Shown here piece by piece: positions 22,641 to 31,915 of a DNA stretch of 47,900 nucleotides. The notes under the pieces were generated by a model. The model had not been told where the DNA came from. It did not search any database and saw only the letters and a list, made by a program, of their open reading frames with translations. The position numbers were made by a program, and so were the translations under genes. Source of the DNA: an uncultured Lachnospiraceae bacterium (GTDB taxonomy: Bacteria; Bacillota; Clostridia; Lachnospirales; Lachnospiraceae); contig CAJTZB010000001.1 in assembly GCA_910583815.1 (NCBI GenBank), forward strand, positions 1 through 47,900, written 5' to 3'. The stretch's first letter is position 1. Each line of letters opens with the position of its first letter.

Positions 22641-24911
22641 ATGTACCGGATTAGGAATAAATATAAGTTTATTATCAGTATTGTCCTGCTGCTTGGATTG
22701 GCGCTGCTGTTGATTTTACGTGGCAAAAGAGAAGAAGAGCAGGGAGAAGGAGTTTTCTGGAAGGACGGAAAAGAGCGGCTTACCGCTTTCTTAAAGCAGC
22801 TTCCTGCATCAGAAATGCAGTCTTTAGAACAGAGAATGCAGGAGAGAGAAGAGCAAAGGCTTTCTTATGATGACTTTATGAAGCTTGCAGAGCTGTTTGC
22901 AGAGCAAAAACTGATCAAAGGGGAGGCACTGTTTTCGCTGGAGCAAAAGCTGTCTGTATGGAGCAAAGAAGAGGATTATGTGGATGAAGAAACTCTAAGC
23001 GAGTACTATGTCCTTTTGGCGGAACACTCTTTGATACCAGAGAATATCGGATGCTATGATGTATTTTGGTTTGGAGAAAAGGGAGAGCAGCCGGACTATA
23101 GCAGCATGGAAACAAGCGAAGGTGTTTTGTATGCAAAACAGAAATTTGAAAAATTAAAGAAAGGATATTCTTATTCGGTTATTTTAGAGGGGAATCTTGT
23201 TACGGAAGTATTGGGCTATGCAAATGGCAAGGTAACGCTTAGCAACGCATGGCTGATAGAAGCAGAAGACAATAAACTTACTGTATTTTATAAAGGAATC
23301 ACAGCATTGCTTTTGCTGGAACGCCCGCTTGCCATGAAGCTTTCTGGGCTTGTTGCAGATGTAACAGTCTCTGGGGAGTATGTGGCAGGGCTTGCAGTGA
23401 AAAATAACGTGATTACGGCGAAAGTACTTCGGACGGATAAAAACGGTGTGGAACTGGAAGGTTATGGAATGCTTCCTTTTGAGGAGGATTTCAAAATTTA
23501 TAAAATATATGAAGAACTGGAAGAAGAACAGACAGCGTCTATTCTGGTCGGCTATACTTCTGCAAGTTTTGCGGTCAGCGGAAATAAAATAAGTGCTGCG
23601 CTGATTACAGAGCCTGTACAGATTACGAATATCCGGGTACTGATACAGAATTCTTCATATGGAGGATACTTCCATGAATCGCTTCAGGTGAGTTCAGAAT
23701 GTCGCTTTTATGTAAGTGACAGCAGCGGCTCCATGACATGGCACGAAGCAGGAGAGACGGTTGTTATAACAAAAGAGGAAGTAGGGGCAGCGGCAGGCAG
23801 GCTTTACATTGGAACGGAAAAGGAAAGCGGAAGGCTGAAGCTGTTAAATGTAAAAAGGGCAGTAGGAACTCCGTCATATCGTGGGACGATGGAGGTTGCA
23901 CTGTTTGACGGAGGCCTGGTTCTAATTAATGAACTTTCTATGGAGGAATATCTGTATGGAGTGCTGCCGAGCGAAATGCCGTCTTCTTTTGGGATGGAAG
24001 CATTAAAAGCGCAGGCAGTCTGTGCGAGGAGCTATGCCTGCAATCAGCTGATGGCAAACCGCTTTCGTCAGTATGGGGCGCATGTGGATGACAGCATGGT
24101 ATCGCAAGTCTACATGAATTATGGGGAAAATGAGGATGCCATTTTTGCAGTAAAAGATACATTTGGAAAAATCATGACTTATGAAGGAAAGTGCATTACT
24201 GCATATTATTTTTCCTGCTCCTATGGGCATACCTCGGACAGTGCGGATGTCTGGGGGACGGAAAGCGGAACCGGCTATCTGAGCGGAAGCTGCCAGACAA
24301 CAGAAGGAGGCAGGCTGGAACTTAAGACAGAGAAGGAGTTTGAAAGCTTTTTCTATAGCGACAGGAACTGGTATGATGCACAGGCGGTCTGGTTTCGCTG
24401 GAAAACGATAATGGAAGCAGGGATGGAAGAGATTTTATATGAGAGGCTAAAAGAGCGGTATACTGCGGTTCCGGATATGGTGCTGACCAAAAAGACAGAG
24501 AAGGATGGGACAGAACATTATGTCAGTGAGGCGATAGAACCGCTTGGGAAATTAGAGGATATTGTAATATTGGAACGTGGAAACAGCGGAATTGTAACAA
24601 AACTGCTTTTGGTTGGAAGCAATAAGACTTATCTGATACAAAAGGAATACAATATACGAACGGTTCTTGCATCTCTGACAACAATTACACTTGCAGACGG
24701 AAGTACGTCATCGAATATGCCGTTGCTGCCAAGTGCCTATATCCGGATTTCAAAACAGGAAGATGGTTTTCTGATTGAAGGCGGAGGCTATGGGCATGGT
24801 GTAGGCATGAGCCAGTATGGTGCAAAGGCAATGGCAGCGCAGGGGAATACATTTGAGAAAATCCTTGGGCATTTTTATCCGGGGACAGAGCTGACATACC
24901 TGTACCAATAA
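22641..24911 (+). CDS. SpoIID/LytB-domain protein, membrane anchored
   Basis: This 756-residue protein has an N-terminal membrane helix (about 9-26) and a large exported region. Residues 60-400 are of unrecognised type. The SpoIID domain covers roughly 415-755: ELSMEEYLYGVLPSEMPSSFGMEALKAQAVCARSYA (catalytic-type Glu near 443), YYFSCSYGHTSDSADVWG, and the end IEGGGYGHGVGMSQYGAKAMA. SpoIID-type enzymes are lytic transglycosylases acting on denuded glycan during engulfment or in cell-wall remodelling. The protein is about twice the length of classical SpoIID, so it is a LytB-like relative. AGGAGG lies 12 bases before ATG. A sigma-E-like promoter is possible upstream. Confidence 0.88.
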   Translation: MYRIRNKYKFIISIVLLLGLALLLILRGKREEEQGEGVFWKDGKERLTAFLKQLPASEMQSLEQRMQEREEQRLSYDDFMKLAELFAEQKLIKGEALFSLEQKLSVWSKEEDYVDEETLSEYYVLLAEHSLIPENIGCYDVFWFGEKGEQPDYSSMETSEGVLYAKQKFEKLKKGYSYSVILEGNLVTEVLGYANGKVTLSNAWLIEAEDNKLTVFYKGITALLLLERPLAMKLSGLVADVTVSGEYVAGLAVKNNVITAKVLRTDKNGVELEGYGMLPFEEDFKIYKIYEELEEEQTASILVGYTSASFAVSGNKISAALITEPVQITNIRVLIQNSSYGGYFHESLQVSSECRFYVSDSSGSMTWHEAGETVVITKEEVGAAAGRLYIGTEKESGRLKLLNVKRAVGTPSYRGTMEVALFDGGLVLINELSMEEYLYGVLPSEMPSSFGMEALKAQAVCARSYACNQLMANRFRQYGAHVDDSMVSQVYMNYGENEDAIFAVKDTFGKIMTYEGKCITAYYFSCSYGHTSDSADVWGTESGTGYLSGSCQTTEGGRLELKTEKEFESFFYSDRNWYDAQAVWFRWKTIMEAGMEEILYERLKERYTAVPDMVLTKKTEKDGTEHYVSEAIEPLGKLEDIVILERGNSGIVTKLLLVGSNKTYLIQKEYNIRTVLASLTTITLADGSTSSNMPLLPSAYIRISKQEDGFLIEGGGYGHGVGMSQYGAKAMAAQGNTFEKILGHFYPGTELTYLYQ

Positions 24912-24920
24912 TATGTCAGC
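24890..24920. terminator. Hairpin overlapping two convergent stop codons
   Basis: GCTGACATA and TATGTCAGC form a perfect 9-bp stem spanning the stops of the SpoIID-like and YihY genes. Only a weak T stretch follows (CTTGGTTTT), so it may be a modest rightward terminator. Confidence 0.4.
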
Positions 24921-25800
24921 CTTGGTTTTCCGGCTCTTCTTCCGGTTTCTTTTTGCGGGAGAACAGATGCCTCGTTGCATTGCGCACCTTTGGGTGAGAC
25001 AGCACGGTGTTGACTTCGGCACCGATAAACAGGATGTACATACAGGAATAGAGCCAAAGCATGCAAAGGACAATGGCAGTAAGGCTTCCGTAAGTATAAG
25101 AATAGTTGCCCATATGGTCGATATAATAAGAAAACAGGTAAGAGAAACCAAGCCATCCCCCTGCTGACAGGATGGCTCCTGGCAGTTCAGAAAGGATACG
25201 TGATTTTCTGTTTGGAACAAATAAATAGAGCAGCAGGAAAAACAAAGTCAGCACGGACATCGTAATTAAAGAACGAGCATTCATAAGCAACAGCGTAAGA
25301 TCGCTTAAAAACGGAAGTTTTGCAAGAATCAGATGATAAAGCTGGTTCCCAAAAACAAGCAGAATCAGGCTTACAATCAGAAGCAGTGCAAAACAGAGTG
25401 TATAGAGGACGGAAACTGCACGAAGATGAAGATAATTTCTTGTTTCCCTGTGCCGGTATACCACGTTTAACCCACGGGAAAGAGCAAGCAGTCCGCGAGA
25501 GGCAGACCAGAGAGCTGCAATCACAGTAAAAGAAAGCAAAGTACCAGAGGATTTTTCAGAAAGCTCAGAAATAATTGCTCTGATAAACGAATCAATGGCG
25601 TCCGGAAACAGATCCATTGACAAAGTGTAGAGCTGGTCTGAAGAAAAAGGCAGGTAGTGGAGCAGTGTCAGCAAAAACATGACAAACGGAAAAAAGGACA
25701 GTATGATGAAAAATGCAGCCTGGGCAGCAAATGCAGAGATGGAATCATCTCGTAATTTTGCTGAAAAGGCATTTATCATACGGTAGCAGGATAATATCAT
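24916..25800 (-). CDS. YihY/BrkB-type inner membrane protein
   Basis: This 294-residue polytopic membrane protein has six or so hydrophobic helices. Family traits are SAFAAQAAFFIILSFFPFVMFLL, ALWSASRGLLALSRGLNVVYRHRETRNYLHLR, PNRKSRILSELPGAILSAGGWLGFSYLFSYYID and YGSLTAIVLCMLWLYSCMYILFIGAEVN. The family was once called ribonuclease BN by mistake; it is a membrane protein of unknown transport or envelope role. GAGGAG lies 11 bases before the ATG. The charged tail (SRKKKPEEEPENQG) is cytoplasmic. It converges with the SpoIID-like gene, with stops four bases apart. Confidence 0.93.
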   Translation of the reverse strand: MILSCYRMINAFSAKLRDDSISAFAAQAAFFIILSFFPFVMFLLTLLHYLPFSSDQLYTLSMDLFPDAIDSFIRAIISELSEKSSGTLLSFTVIAALWSASRGLLALSRGLNVVYRHRETRNYLHLRAVSVLYTLCFALLLIVSLILLVFGNQLYHLILAKLPFLSDLTLLLMNARSLITMSVLTLFFLLLYLFVPNRKSRILSELPGAILSAGGWLGFSYLFSYYIDHMGNYSYTYGSLTAIVLCMLWLYSCMYILFIGAEVNTVLSHPKVRNATRHLFSRKKKPEEEPENQG

Positions 25801-25926
25801 AAAAGCGGCACTCCTCGGTTGCTGTAATTTCTTAGATTATAGCATTCCGATACTGTAAAATCAAGAGCGGCATGTCAGCTGTGGCAGTGGAAGTATGTCT
25901 AAATATGGAGCATAAGAAGAAAAACG

Positions 25927-25955
25927 TTGCTTTTTTCAGGGAAAAGTATTATATT
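25927..25955 (+). promoter_or_regulatory. Promoter of the EAL-domain gene
   Basis: TTGCTT (25927-25932) and TATATT (25950-25955) are 17 bases apart. Their position rules out earlier in-frame ATGs (25872, 25905) as main starts and supports ATG 25980. Confidence 0.6.
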
Positions 25956-25979
25956 AACCATGTAGGAAAGAGAGAAGTT

Positions 25980-27698
25980 ATGTATAGAGAAGAACATTGG
26001 AGAAATAAGGAGTATAAAGGAATGAAACCGGAATTGCTTCAGAGAATTTCCATTGACCAGTTTAAAAATTTTACTAAAATATTGAAGCCATGTATGGATG
26101 ATTGTCTTTATATTTATGATCTCCAAAACGATTATTACTGCATCTCCTCAAGGGCAACGGAACGTTTTGATTTGACAGAGACGGAATTTCATCAGGTGGC
26201 GGAGCATCTTGCGGCGTTTGTATACCCGGATGATTTAGAACTGCTGATGGAAGACATAGACAAGGTTTTGAATGGGGAGAAGGATTTCCACAATCTGCAA
26301 TACCGTTGGCTTGGCAAGGAACATGAGCCTGTTTGGATTAACTGCCGTGGGCGCGTGATGATGGATGCAGACGGAAGGCCGGAATTTTTGATTGGCTGTA
26401 TCAACGAAATCGGCAAGAAGCAAAAGGCGGACAACGTCAGCGGGCTGCTGCGGGAATCCAGCCTCCAAAACGATATAAAGCAAAAAAAAGGGAAGCGTCT
26501 GCATGGCTTTATGCTTCGTATTGGTATTGACCATTTTAAAGAAATCAACGAAAATAAAGGCATGGATTATGGCGACATGATTCTGAAAAAGACAGCGGAA
26601 TGCATTCGTGAGGCAACTTCTGAGGAGCAGAAAGTATACCGCATTGTAGCGGATGAATTTGCGGTAGTTGATTTTTCCGACAAAACCGCAAGAGATGCCT
26701 GTCGGCTTTACAATAAAATCCGCTGGAAGGTGAATTTATTTATTGAAGAAAACGGCTATGAGGTTTTCTATACTGTTTCGGCCGGGGTCCTGATGTTTGA
26801 TAATATAGCAGATCAAGGCTATCTGGATATTATGAAGCTGTCGGAATTTTCGCTTAACAAAGCAAAGGAAAGCGGAAAAAATAAGTCTTATGTATATGAC
26901 TGGGAAGATTATAATGCGTTTGTCCGCAGAAGAAACATTATCCGCACAATGCGCCATGCAATCAATGAAGATTTTAAGGGGTTTGAAGCAAATTTTCAGC
27001 CAATCATGAACCTGAACGAAAACCGGATGCTCAGTGCGGAAACGCTGCTGCGTTTTTCTTCAGAGGAATTTGGGCGGATTCCACCAGCAGAGTTTGTGCC
27101 GCTTTTGGAGGAAAGCGGTCTGATTATTCCGGTTGGAAAGTGGATTTTGCGTCAGGCACTGAAAGCTTGTAAAAAAATCAGGGAAACAGTGCCGGATTTC
27201 CGTGTCAATGTAAACCTGTCCTATATTCAGGTGTTAAAGAGCGATGTTTTAAAAGAAATTGTGTTTGCACTGAAGGAATATGGGCTGCCGTCTGACAGCA
27301 TAATGATTGAGCTGACAGAGAGCGGCTTTTTGGAGCAGGATGAGAACTTTATCCGTTTTTGCGAAGGATTGAGGAAATACGAAATCCCGCTTGCGCTTGA
27401 TGACTTTGGAACGGGTTACTCCAATTTCCATTACCTGTACAGCCTGAATCCAAGCATTATTAAGGCAGACCGTTCGTTTACGCTGAAGGCCCTGAGCAAT
27501 GATTATGAATACAGCCTGCTTCGGCATATGGTTGACATGACGCACAGCATTGACCTGAAATTCTGTATTGAAGGTATTGAAACGCAGCAGGAACTCAGCA
27601 GAATCTGCCAGATGAGGCCGGATTATATTCAGGGCTATTATTTTGGGAAGCCTTGTAATCTGGATGCTTTTCTGGATGGCTATGTAAAGAAAGAATAA
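25980..27698 (+). CDS. PAS - degenerate GGDEF - EAL cyclic-di-GMP phosphodiesterase
   Basis: This predicted 572-residue soluble signalling protein has three domains. The PAS-like sensor is at about residues 25-145 (FVYPDDLELLMEDIDKVL, WINCRGRVMMDADGRPEFLIGCINEI). The GGDEF-like domain is at about 175-300, with VADEF in place of GGDEF, so cyclase activity is unlikely. The EAL domain is at about 325-565. Its catalytic residues are mostly present: AETLLRF, NVNLSYIQ, IELTES, LDDFGTGYSN, KADRSF, EGIETQQEL and QGYYFGKP. It should hydrolyse cyclic-di-GMP, perhaps with the degenerate domain binding GTP as an activator. ATG 25980 follows AGGAAAGAGAGAAGTT and a promoter. The ligand of the PAS part is unknown. 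Confidence 0.92.
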   Translation: MYREEHWRNKEYKGMKPELLQRISIDQFKNFTKILKPCMDDCLYIYDLQNDYYCISSRATERFDLTETEFHQVAEHLAAFVYPDDLELLMEDIDKVLNGEKDFHNLQYRWLGKEHEPVWINCRGRVMMDADGRPEFLIGCINEIGKKQKADNVSGLLRESSLQNDIKQKKGKRLHGFMLRIGIDHFKEINENKGMDYGDMILKKTAECIREATSEEQKVYRIVADEFAVVDFSDKTARDACRLYNKIRWKVNLFIEENGYEVFYTVSAGVLMFDNIADQGYLDIMKLSEFSLNKAKESGKNKSYVYDWEDYNAFVRRRNIIRTMRHAINEDFKGFEANFQPIMNLNENRMLSAETLLRFSSEEFGRIPPAEFVPLLEESGLIIPVGKWILRQALKACKKIRETVPDFRVNVNLSYIQVLKSDVLKEIVFALKEYGLPSDSIMIELTESGFLEQDENFIRFCEGLRKYEIPLALDDFGTGYSNFHYLYSLNPSIIKADRSFTLKALSNDYEYSLLRHMVDMTHSIDLKFCIEGIETQQELSRICQMRPDYIQGYYFGKPCNLDAFLDGYVKKE

Positions 27699-27710
27699 AA
27701 ATAAAAGTGC

Positions 27711-27739
27711 TTGACAAGAAAAGAGAAGTTGGCTAGAAT
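27711..27739 (+). promoter_or_regulatory. Promoter of the pheS-pheT operon
   Basis: Perfect TTGACA (27711-27716) and TAGAAT (27734-27739) are 17 bases apart, just before the T-box leader. Confidence 0.85.
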
Positions 27740-27744
27740 GTTGG

Positions 27745-28015
27745 ATATAAATTTCTGTAAAGCAAAAAGGCTATGAAAGCGTTATTAGGACAGTTTCTTC
27801 CGCCAGAGAGAAAGCATCACCGGCTGTAAGTGCTTTTCGGTTCAGGTTCTGTCTCACCTTCCCGCTGGAGCCTCGTGCCCGAATGTTCAGTAAGGCATGA
27901 CGTGTCTGCACGTTACGCAGGATAATGAGCCGGATGTTTCTGTCCGGGAACCAGGGTGGTACCGCGGTAATTTATCGTCCCTTGCAATGCATTGGCATTG
28001 CAAGGGACCTTTTTT
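27745..28015 (+). ncRNA. T-box riboswitch (tRNA-Phe sensing) with terminator
   Basis: The leader contains the invariant T-box AGGGTGGTACCGCGG (27953-27967) that pairs with the tRNA acceptor end, and a strong terminator stem (27977-28008; GTCCCTTGC with GCAAGGGAC) followed by T residues. A TTC Phe codon occurs in the expected specifier area of stem I (near 27795-27800), matching the downstream pheS-pheT genes. Uncharged tRNA-Phe would favour antitermination. Confidence 0.93.
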
Positions 28016-28025
28016 ACTTTATAGA

Positions 28026-28069
28026 ATTAGGGTGTCAAAAGCCCCCTTTTGACACCCTAATCTTTATAG
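28026..28069. repeat. Palindromic repeat family B, copy 2
   Basis: ATTAGGGTGTCAAAA pairs with TTTTGACACCCTAAT around GCCCC, and the tail CTTTATAG matches that of the copy at 15023. It lies between the T-box terminator and the pheS start, so it is transcribed in every read-through message. Confidence 0.6.
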
Positions 28070-28150
28070 GAGTACGTGCCATTGGACGTATTGTCATAAG
28101 CGCTGTTTTGCAGTGCTCTAGGACAATTTTTTATGGAATGGAGGGATACT

Positions 28151-29170
28151 GTGAAAGAAAAATTACAGGAAATCAAAGAGGAGGCACTGCGGCAGATTGA
28201 GGCCTCGGACCGGCTGGAAAAGCTGAATGAAATTAAGGTTGCGTTCCTTGGGAAAAAAGGTGATTTGACCAATCTGATGAAGTCATTAAAAGAGGCAGCG
28301 CCAGAGGAGCGTCCGAAACTTGGACAGCTGATCAATGACACTCGTACTGCGATTGAAGAGATTCTTTCAGAAAAGAAAGAGGCTTTTGAAAAAGCGATGC
28401 GTGAGGCAAAGCTGTCAGCAGAGACAATTGATGTTACACTTCCTGCAAAGCGTTCACCGATGGGGCACCGTCACCCGAATACAATTGTGCTCGAAGAGGT
28501 GGAGCGTATTTTTTCCGGCATGGGCTATGAGGTAGTAGAAGGCCCGGAAGTAGAGTATGACTACTATAATTTTGAAGCATTGAATATTCCGGCAAACCAT
28601 CCGGCAAAAGACGAGCAGGATACGTTTTATATTACAGGCGACATCCTTCTTCGTACACAGACATCTTCCACTCAGGTGCATGAAATGGAAAAAGGAAAGC
28701 TTCCAATCCGCATGATTGCTCCGGGACGTGTATATCGTTCTGATGAGGTGGATGCTACACATTCTCCATGTTTCCATCAGATTGAAGGACTTGTGATTGA
28801 TAAGAACATTACGTTTGCGGATTTAAAGGGGACTCTTGCGGAATTTGCCAAGCAGCTGTTTGGTGAAGACACAAAGGTAAAGTTCCGGCCACATCATTTC
28901 CCATTTACAGAGCCGTCCGCTGAGGTGGATGTAAGCTGCTTTAAATGTAAAGGAAAAGGCTGCCGTTTCTGTAAGGGTTCTGGCTGGATTGAAATTCTGG
29001 GCTGCGGCATGGTACATCCAAGAGTATTGGAAATGAGCGGAATTGATCCGGAGAAATACACCGGTTTTGCATTTGGTGTCGGTTTGGAACGTATTACGCT
29101 TTTAAAATATGAGATTGATGATATGCGTCTGCTTTATGAAAACGATATACGTTTCTTAAAGCAGTTTTAG
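28151..29170 (+). CDS. pheS: Phenylalanine--tRNA ligase alpha subunit
   Basis: This 339-residue catalytic subunit of the alpha2-beta2 synthetase charges tRNA-Phe. It has an N-terminal coiled-coil (residues 1-90) for tRNA binding, then the class II core: motif 1 region GHRHPNTIVLEEVERIFSGMGYE, motif 2 PGRVYRSDEVDATHSPCFHQIEGL, and motif 3 FGVGLERITLLKYEIDDMR. The insert VSCFKCKGKGCRFCKGSGW has four Cys and looks like a zinc ribbon, usual in clostridial PheS. GTG 28151 is chosen because GGAGGG lies at proper spacing and the N-terminus then matches the family. An ATG at 28133 is too close to nothing useful. Regulated by the T-box upstream. Confidence 0.97.
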   Translation: MKEKLQEIKEEALRQIEASDRLEKLNEIKVAFLGKKGDLTNLMKSLKEAAPEERPKLGQLINDTRTAIEEILSEKKEAFEKAMREAKLSAETIDVTLPAKRSPMGHRHPNTIVLEEVERIFSGMGYEVVEGPEVEYDYYNFEALNIPANHPAKDEQDTFYITGDILLRTQTSSTQVHEMEKGKLPIRMIAPGRVYRSDEVDATHSPCFHQIEGLVIDKNITFADLKGTLAEFAKQLFGEDTKVKFRPHHFPFTEPSAEVDVSCFKCKGKGCRFCKGSGWIEILGCGMVHPRVLEMSGIDPEKYTGFAFGVGLERITLLKYEIDDMRLLYENDIRFLKQF

Positions 29171-29264
29171 GAAAGCGATGATTTAATCAGCACAGCAATA
29201 AAAAGTGCCGCATAGGGCACAGAATGGAGCATAGAACAAGAGTGTTCTTGGAATGGAGGAAGTT

Positions 29265-31703
29265 ATGAATACATCCATGTCATGGATTAAGGCATATGTG
29301 CCGGAACTTAATGTGACGCCGCAGGAATATACCGATGCGATGACGCTGTCCGGCACAAAAGTAGAAGGCTATGAAGTGCTTGATGCAGATTTAGAGAAAA
29401 TCGTAGTCGGAAAAATCATAAAAATAGAGCGGCATCCGGATGCGGATAAGCTGGTAGTCTGCCAAGTGCAGGTAGATGAGGAAGGCACGGTGCTTCAGAT
29501 AGTAACGGGTGCGCCAAACGTGAAAGAAGGAGATGTCGTTCCGGTTGTATTAGACGGCGGGCGTGTTGCCTGCGGACATGACGGTAAAAGAGTTCCTGGC
29601 GGAGAAAAAATAAAAAAGGGCAAGCTTCGTGGCGTGGAATCCAATGGTATGCTTTGTTCGGTAGAAGAACTTGGTTCCAGTAAGGAAATGTACCCGGATG
29701 CACCAGAGAACGGAATTTATATTTTCAGTGACAATCCTGCCTATGACGGAATCAAACTTGGTTCCAACGCGGCAGAAGTCCTTGGGCTGCATGATGTGGT
29801 ATTTGAGTACGAAGTCACATCAAACCGTGTAGACTGCTTTGGAGTTATCGGGATTGCAAGAGAGGCAGCTGCTACGTTTGGCAAGCCGTTCTGCCCGCCT
29901 GCAGTGAAGGAAACAGGAAATGAAGAAAAAGCCTCGGACTATATATCTGTAGAAATTAAAGATACAAAGCTTTGCAGACGTTATGTTGGAAGAGTAGTAA
30001 AAAATATAAAAATTGAACCGTCGCCGCTTTGGATGCAGAGAAGACTGGCGGCAAACGGAATTCGTCCGATTAACAATATTGTAGACATTACAAATTATGT
30101 GATGGAAGAATATTCTCAGCCGATGCATGCTTATGACCTGGATCAGATTTCCGGAAGAAAAATTGTTGTGCGCAGGGCAGAAGACGGCGAGAAATTCCAG
30201 ACTCTGGATGGGCAAATCAGAGAGATGGATTCTTCTGTGCTTATGATCTGTGACGCGGATAAGGCGGTTGGTATTGCCGGAATTATGGGCGGTGAGAATT
30301 CTAAGATTACGGATAATGTAAAGACAATGCTGTTTGAAGCAGCATGCTTTGACGGCACTAATATTCGGATTTCTGCCAAGAAGCTGGGACTTCGTACAGA
30401 TGCTTCCGCGAAGTTTGAAAAAGGGCTTGACCCGAATACGGCGTTGGAGGCCATGAACCGTGCGTGCCAATTGATAGAAGAACTTGGAGCAGGTGAGGTC
30501 GTAGGCGGCTGTGTAGATGTATATCCAGAAAAAACAGGAAGCCGCCGCGTAAAATTCTCGGCAGAAAAAGCGAACCGTCTGCTTGGGACGGATATTCCTA
30601 AAGAGACAATGATTGGTTACTTTAAGAAGATAGAACTTGGATATGATGAGGCAACAGACGAGGTGATTGTCCCAAGCTTCCGTCAGGATATTCTTTGTCA
30701 GGCAGACCTTGCAGAAGAAGTGGCGCGTTTTTATGGTTATGACAATATTCCTACAACATTGCCGACCGGCGAGGCAACGCTTGGAACGATTCCTTTCAAG
30801 CTCCGCATAGAAGAACTTGCACGTAATACCGTAGAAAAGTTTGGCTTTTCTGAGGCAATGACCTATTCCTTTGAAAGCCCAAAAGTATTTGACAAGCTGG
30901 GGATTGCAGAGAACGACAGTGTTCGTCAGGCAATAACAATTTCAAATCCGCTGGGAGAGGATTACAGCATCATGCGCACATTGCCACTGAATGGAATGCT
31001 TACCTCCCTTTCTGCAAATTATAACCGCAGAAATAAAAATGTGCGCCTGTACGAGCTTGCAAATGTATATCTTTCAAAAGAGCTCCCGCTTACAGGACTT
31101 CCGGATGAAAGAGTGCAGTTAACGCTTGGTATGTATGGTGACGGTGATTTCTTTGACCTGAAAGGCGTAATAGAAGAATTCTTAGAGAGAGCAGGGTTAA
31201 AGAAATCAGTTTCCTATGATCCGAAGGCAGGGAAAACTTTCCTGCATCCGGGCAGGCAGGCAAACCTGTATTATGACGGAGTATGGATTGGATATATGGG
31301 TGAGCTGCATCCGGCAGTTGCAGACATATATGGTATTGGTGACAGAGCATATGTGGCAGCGCTTGATATGCCTGAAATTGTAGCAAGGGCAGGCTTTGAT
31401 GTGAAGTATACCGGCATTGCGAAGTATCCGGTTATTACTCGTGACATCAGTATGCTTGTGAAAAAAGAGATTTTGGCGGGCCAGTTAGAAGGAATTATCC
31501 GGAAAAACGGAGGTAAGCTGTTGGAGAGCTGCCATCTGTTTGATATTTATGAGGGCAACCAGATTCAAGATGGCTATAAGTCTATGGCATATTCCATTAC
31601 CTTCCGTGCAAAAGACAGGACACTGGAGGACAAAGAGGTAAATGAAATTATGCAGAAAATAATAAAAGCTCTTTCGGCAGAAGGAATAGAACTGCGTCAA
31701 TAA
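29265..31703 (+). CDS. pheT: Phenylalanine--tRNA ligase beta subunit
   Basis: This 812-residue partner of PheS has, in order: an N-terminal EMAP-like tRNA-binding domain (about 40-155; VVGKIIKIERHPDADKLVVCQV), the B3/B4 editing domain (about 205-380), B5 (about 400-475), a catalytic-like core (FGFSEAMTYSFESP, YNRRNKNVRLYELANVY, FFDLKGVIEEFLE) and a C-terminal anticodon-binding FDX-ACB domain (about 715-812; KYPVITRDISMLV, YEGNQIQDGYKSMAYSITF). It binds the tRNA, edits Tyr mistakes and helps form the active site. The start at 29265 follows AATGGAGGAAGTT; an upstream ATG at 29253 overlaps that site. 94 bases separate it from pheS. A terminator follows. Confidence 0.97.
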   Translation: MNTSMSWIKAYVPELNVTPQEYTDAMTLSGTKVEGYEVLDADLEKIVVGKIIKIERHPDADKLVVCQVQVDEEGTVLQIVTGAPNVKEGDVVPVVLDGGRVACGHDGKRVPGGEKIKKGKLRGVESNGMLCSVEELGSSKEMYPDAPENGIYIFSDNPAYDGIKLGSNAAEVLGLHDVVFEYEVTSNRVDCFGVIGIAREAAATFGKPFCPPAVKETGNEEKASDYISVEIKDTKLCRRYVGRVVKNIKIEPSPLWMQRRLAANGIRPINNIVDITNYVMEEYSQPMHAYDLDQISGRKIVVRRAEDGEKFQTLDGQIREMDSSVLMICDADKAVGIAGIMGGENSKITDNVKTMLFEAACFDGTNIRISAKKLGLRTDASAKFEKGLDPNTALEAMNRACQLIEELGAGEVVGGCVDVYPEKTGSRRVKFSAEKANRLLGTDIPKETMIGYFKKIELGYDEATDEVIVPSFRQDILCQADLAEEVARFYGYDNIPTTLPTGEATLGTIPFKLRIEELARNTVEKFGFSEAMTYSFESPKVFDKLGIAENDSVRQAITISNPLGEDYSIMRTLPLNGMLTSLSANYNRRNKNVRLYELANVYLSKELPLTGLPDERVQLTLGMYGDGDFFDLKGVIEEFLERAGLKKSVSYDPKAGKTFLHPGRQANLYYDGVWIGYMGELHPAVADIYGIGDRAYVAALDMPEIVARAGFDVKYTGIAKYPVITRDISMLVKKEILAGQLEGIIRKNGGKLLESCHLFDIYEGNQIQDGYKSMAYSITFRAKDRTLEDKEVNEIMQKIIKALSAEGIELRQ

Positions 31704-31738
31704 CGTTCTGGATTCGATAGGAAATACAGATATACGAC

Positions 31739-31778
31739 AAGGGTAGAAACCTGCAAAATGCAGGTTTCTACCCTTTTT
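31739..31778 (+). terminator. Intrinsic terminator after pheT
   Basis: A long perfect stem (AAGGGTAGAAACCTGCA with its complement, loop AAA) is followed by five T. It ends the pheS-pheT operon. Confidence 0.92.
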
Positions 31779-31783
31779 CTATG

Positions 31784-31812
31784 TTGACAAATGCCAAAAT
31801 ATGAGATAGAAT
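31784..31812 (+). promoter_or_regulatory. Promoter of the Ig-like surface protein gene
   Basis: TTGACA (31784-31789) and TAGAAT (31807-31812) are 17 bases apart, directly after the pheT terminator. The spacing and boxes equal those of the pheS promoter. Confidence 0.8.
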
Positions 31813-31915
31813 AAGTTAAAAAAGGATTTAACCAAGAAAAACGTGATAAAATATAGGCTCTACTTCGGTAGAAACGTCGAAAGAACAGGAATGTTCGCAG
31901 AAATGGAGGATTAGT

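Noticed and set aside
28133..28150. ATG 28133 as the pheS start
   Set aside because: It overlaps the ribosome site for GTG 28151, and the family N-terminus matches the GTG start.
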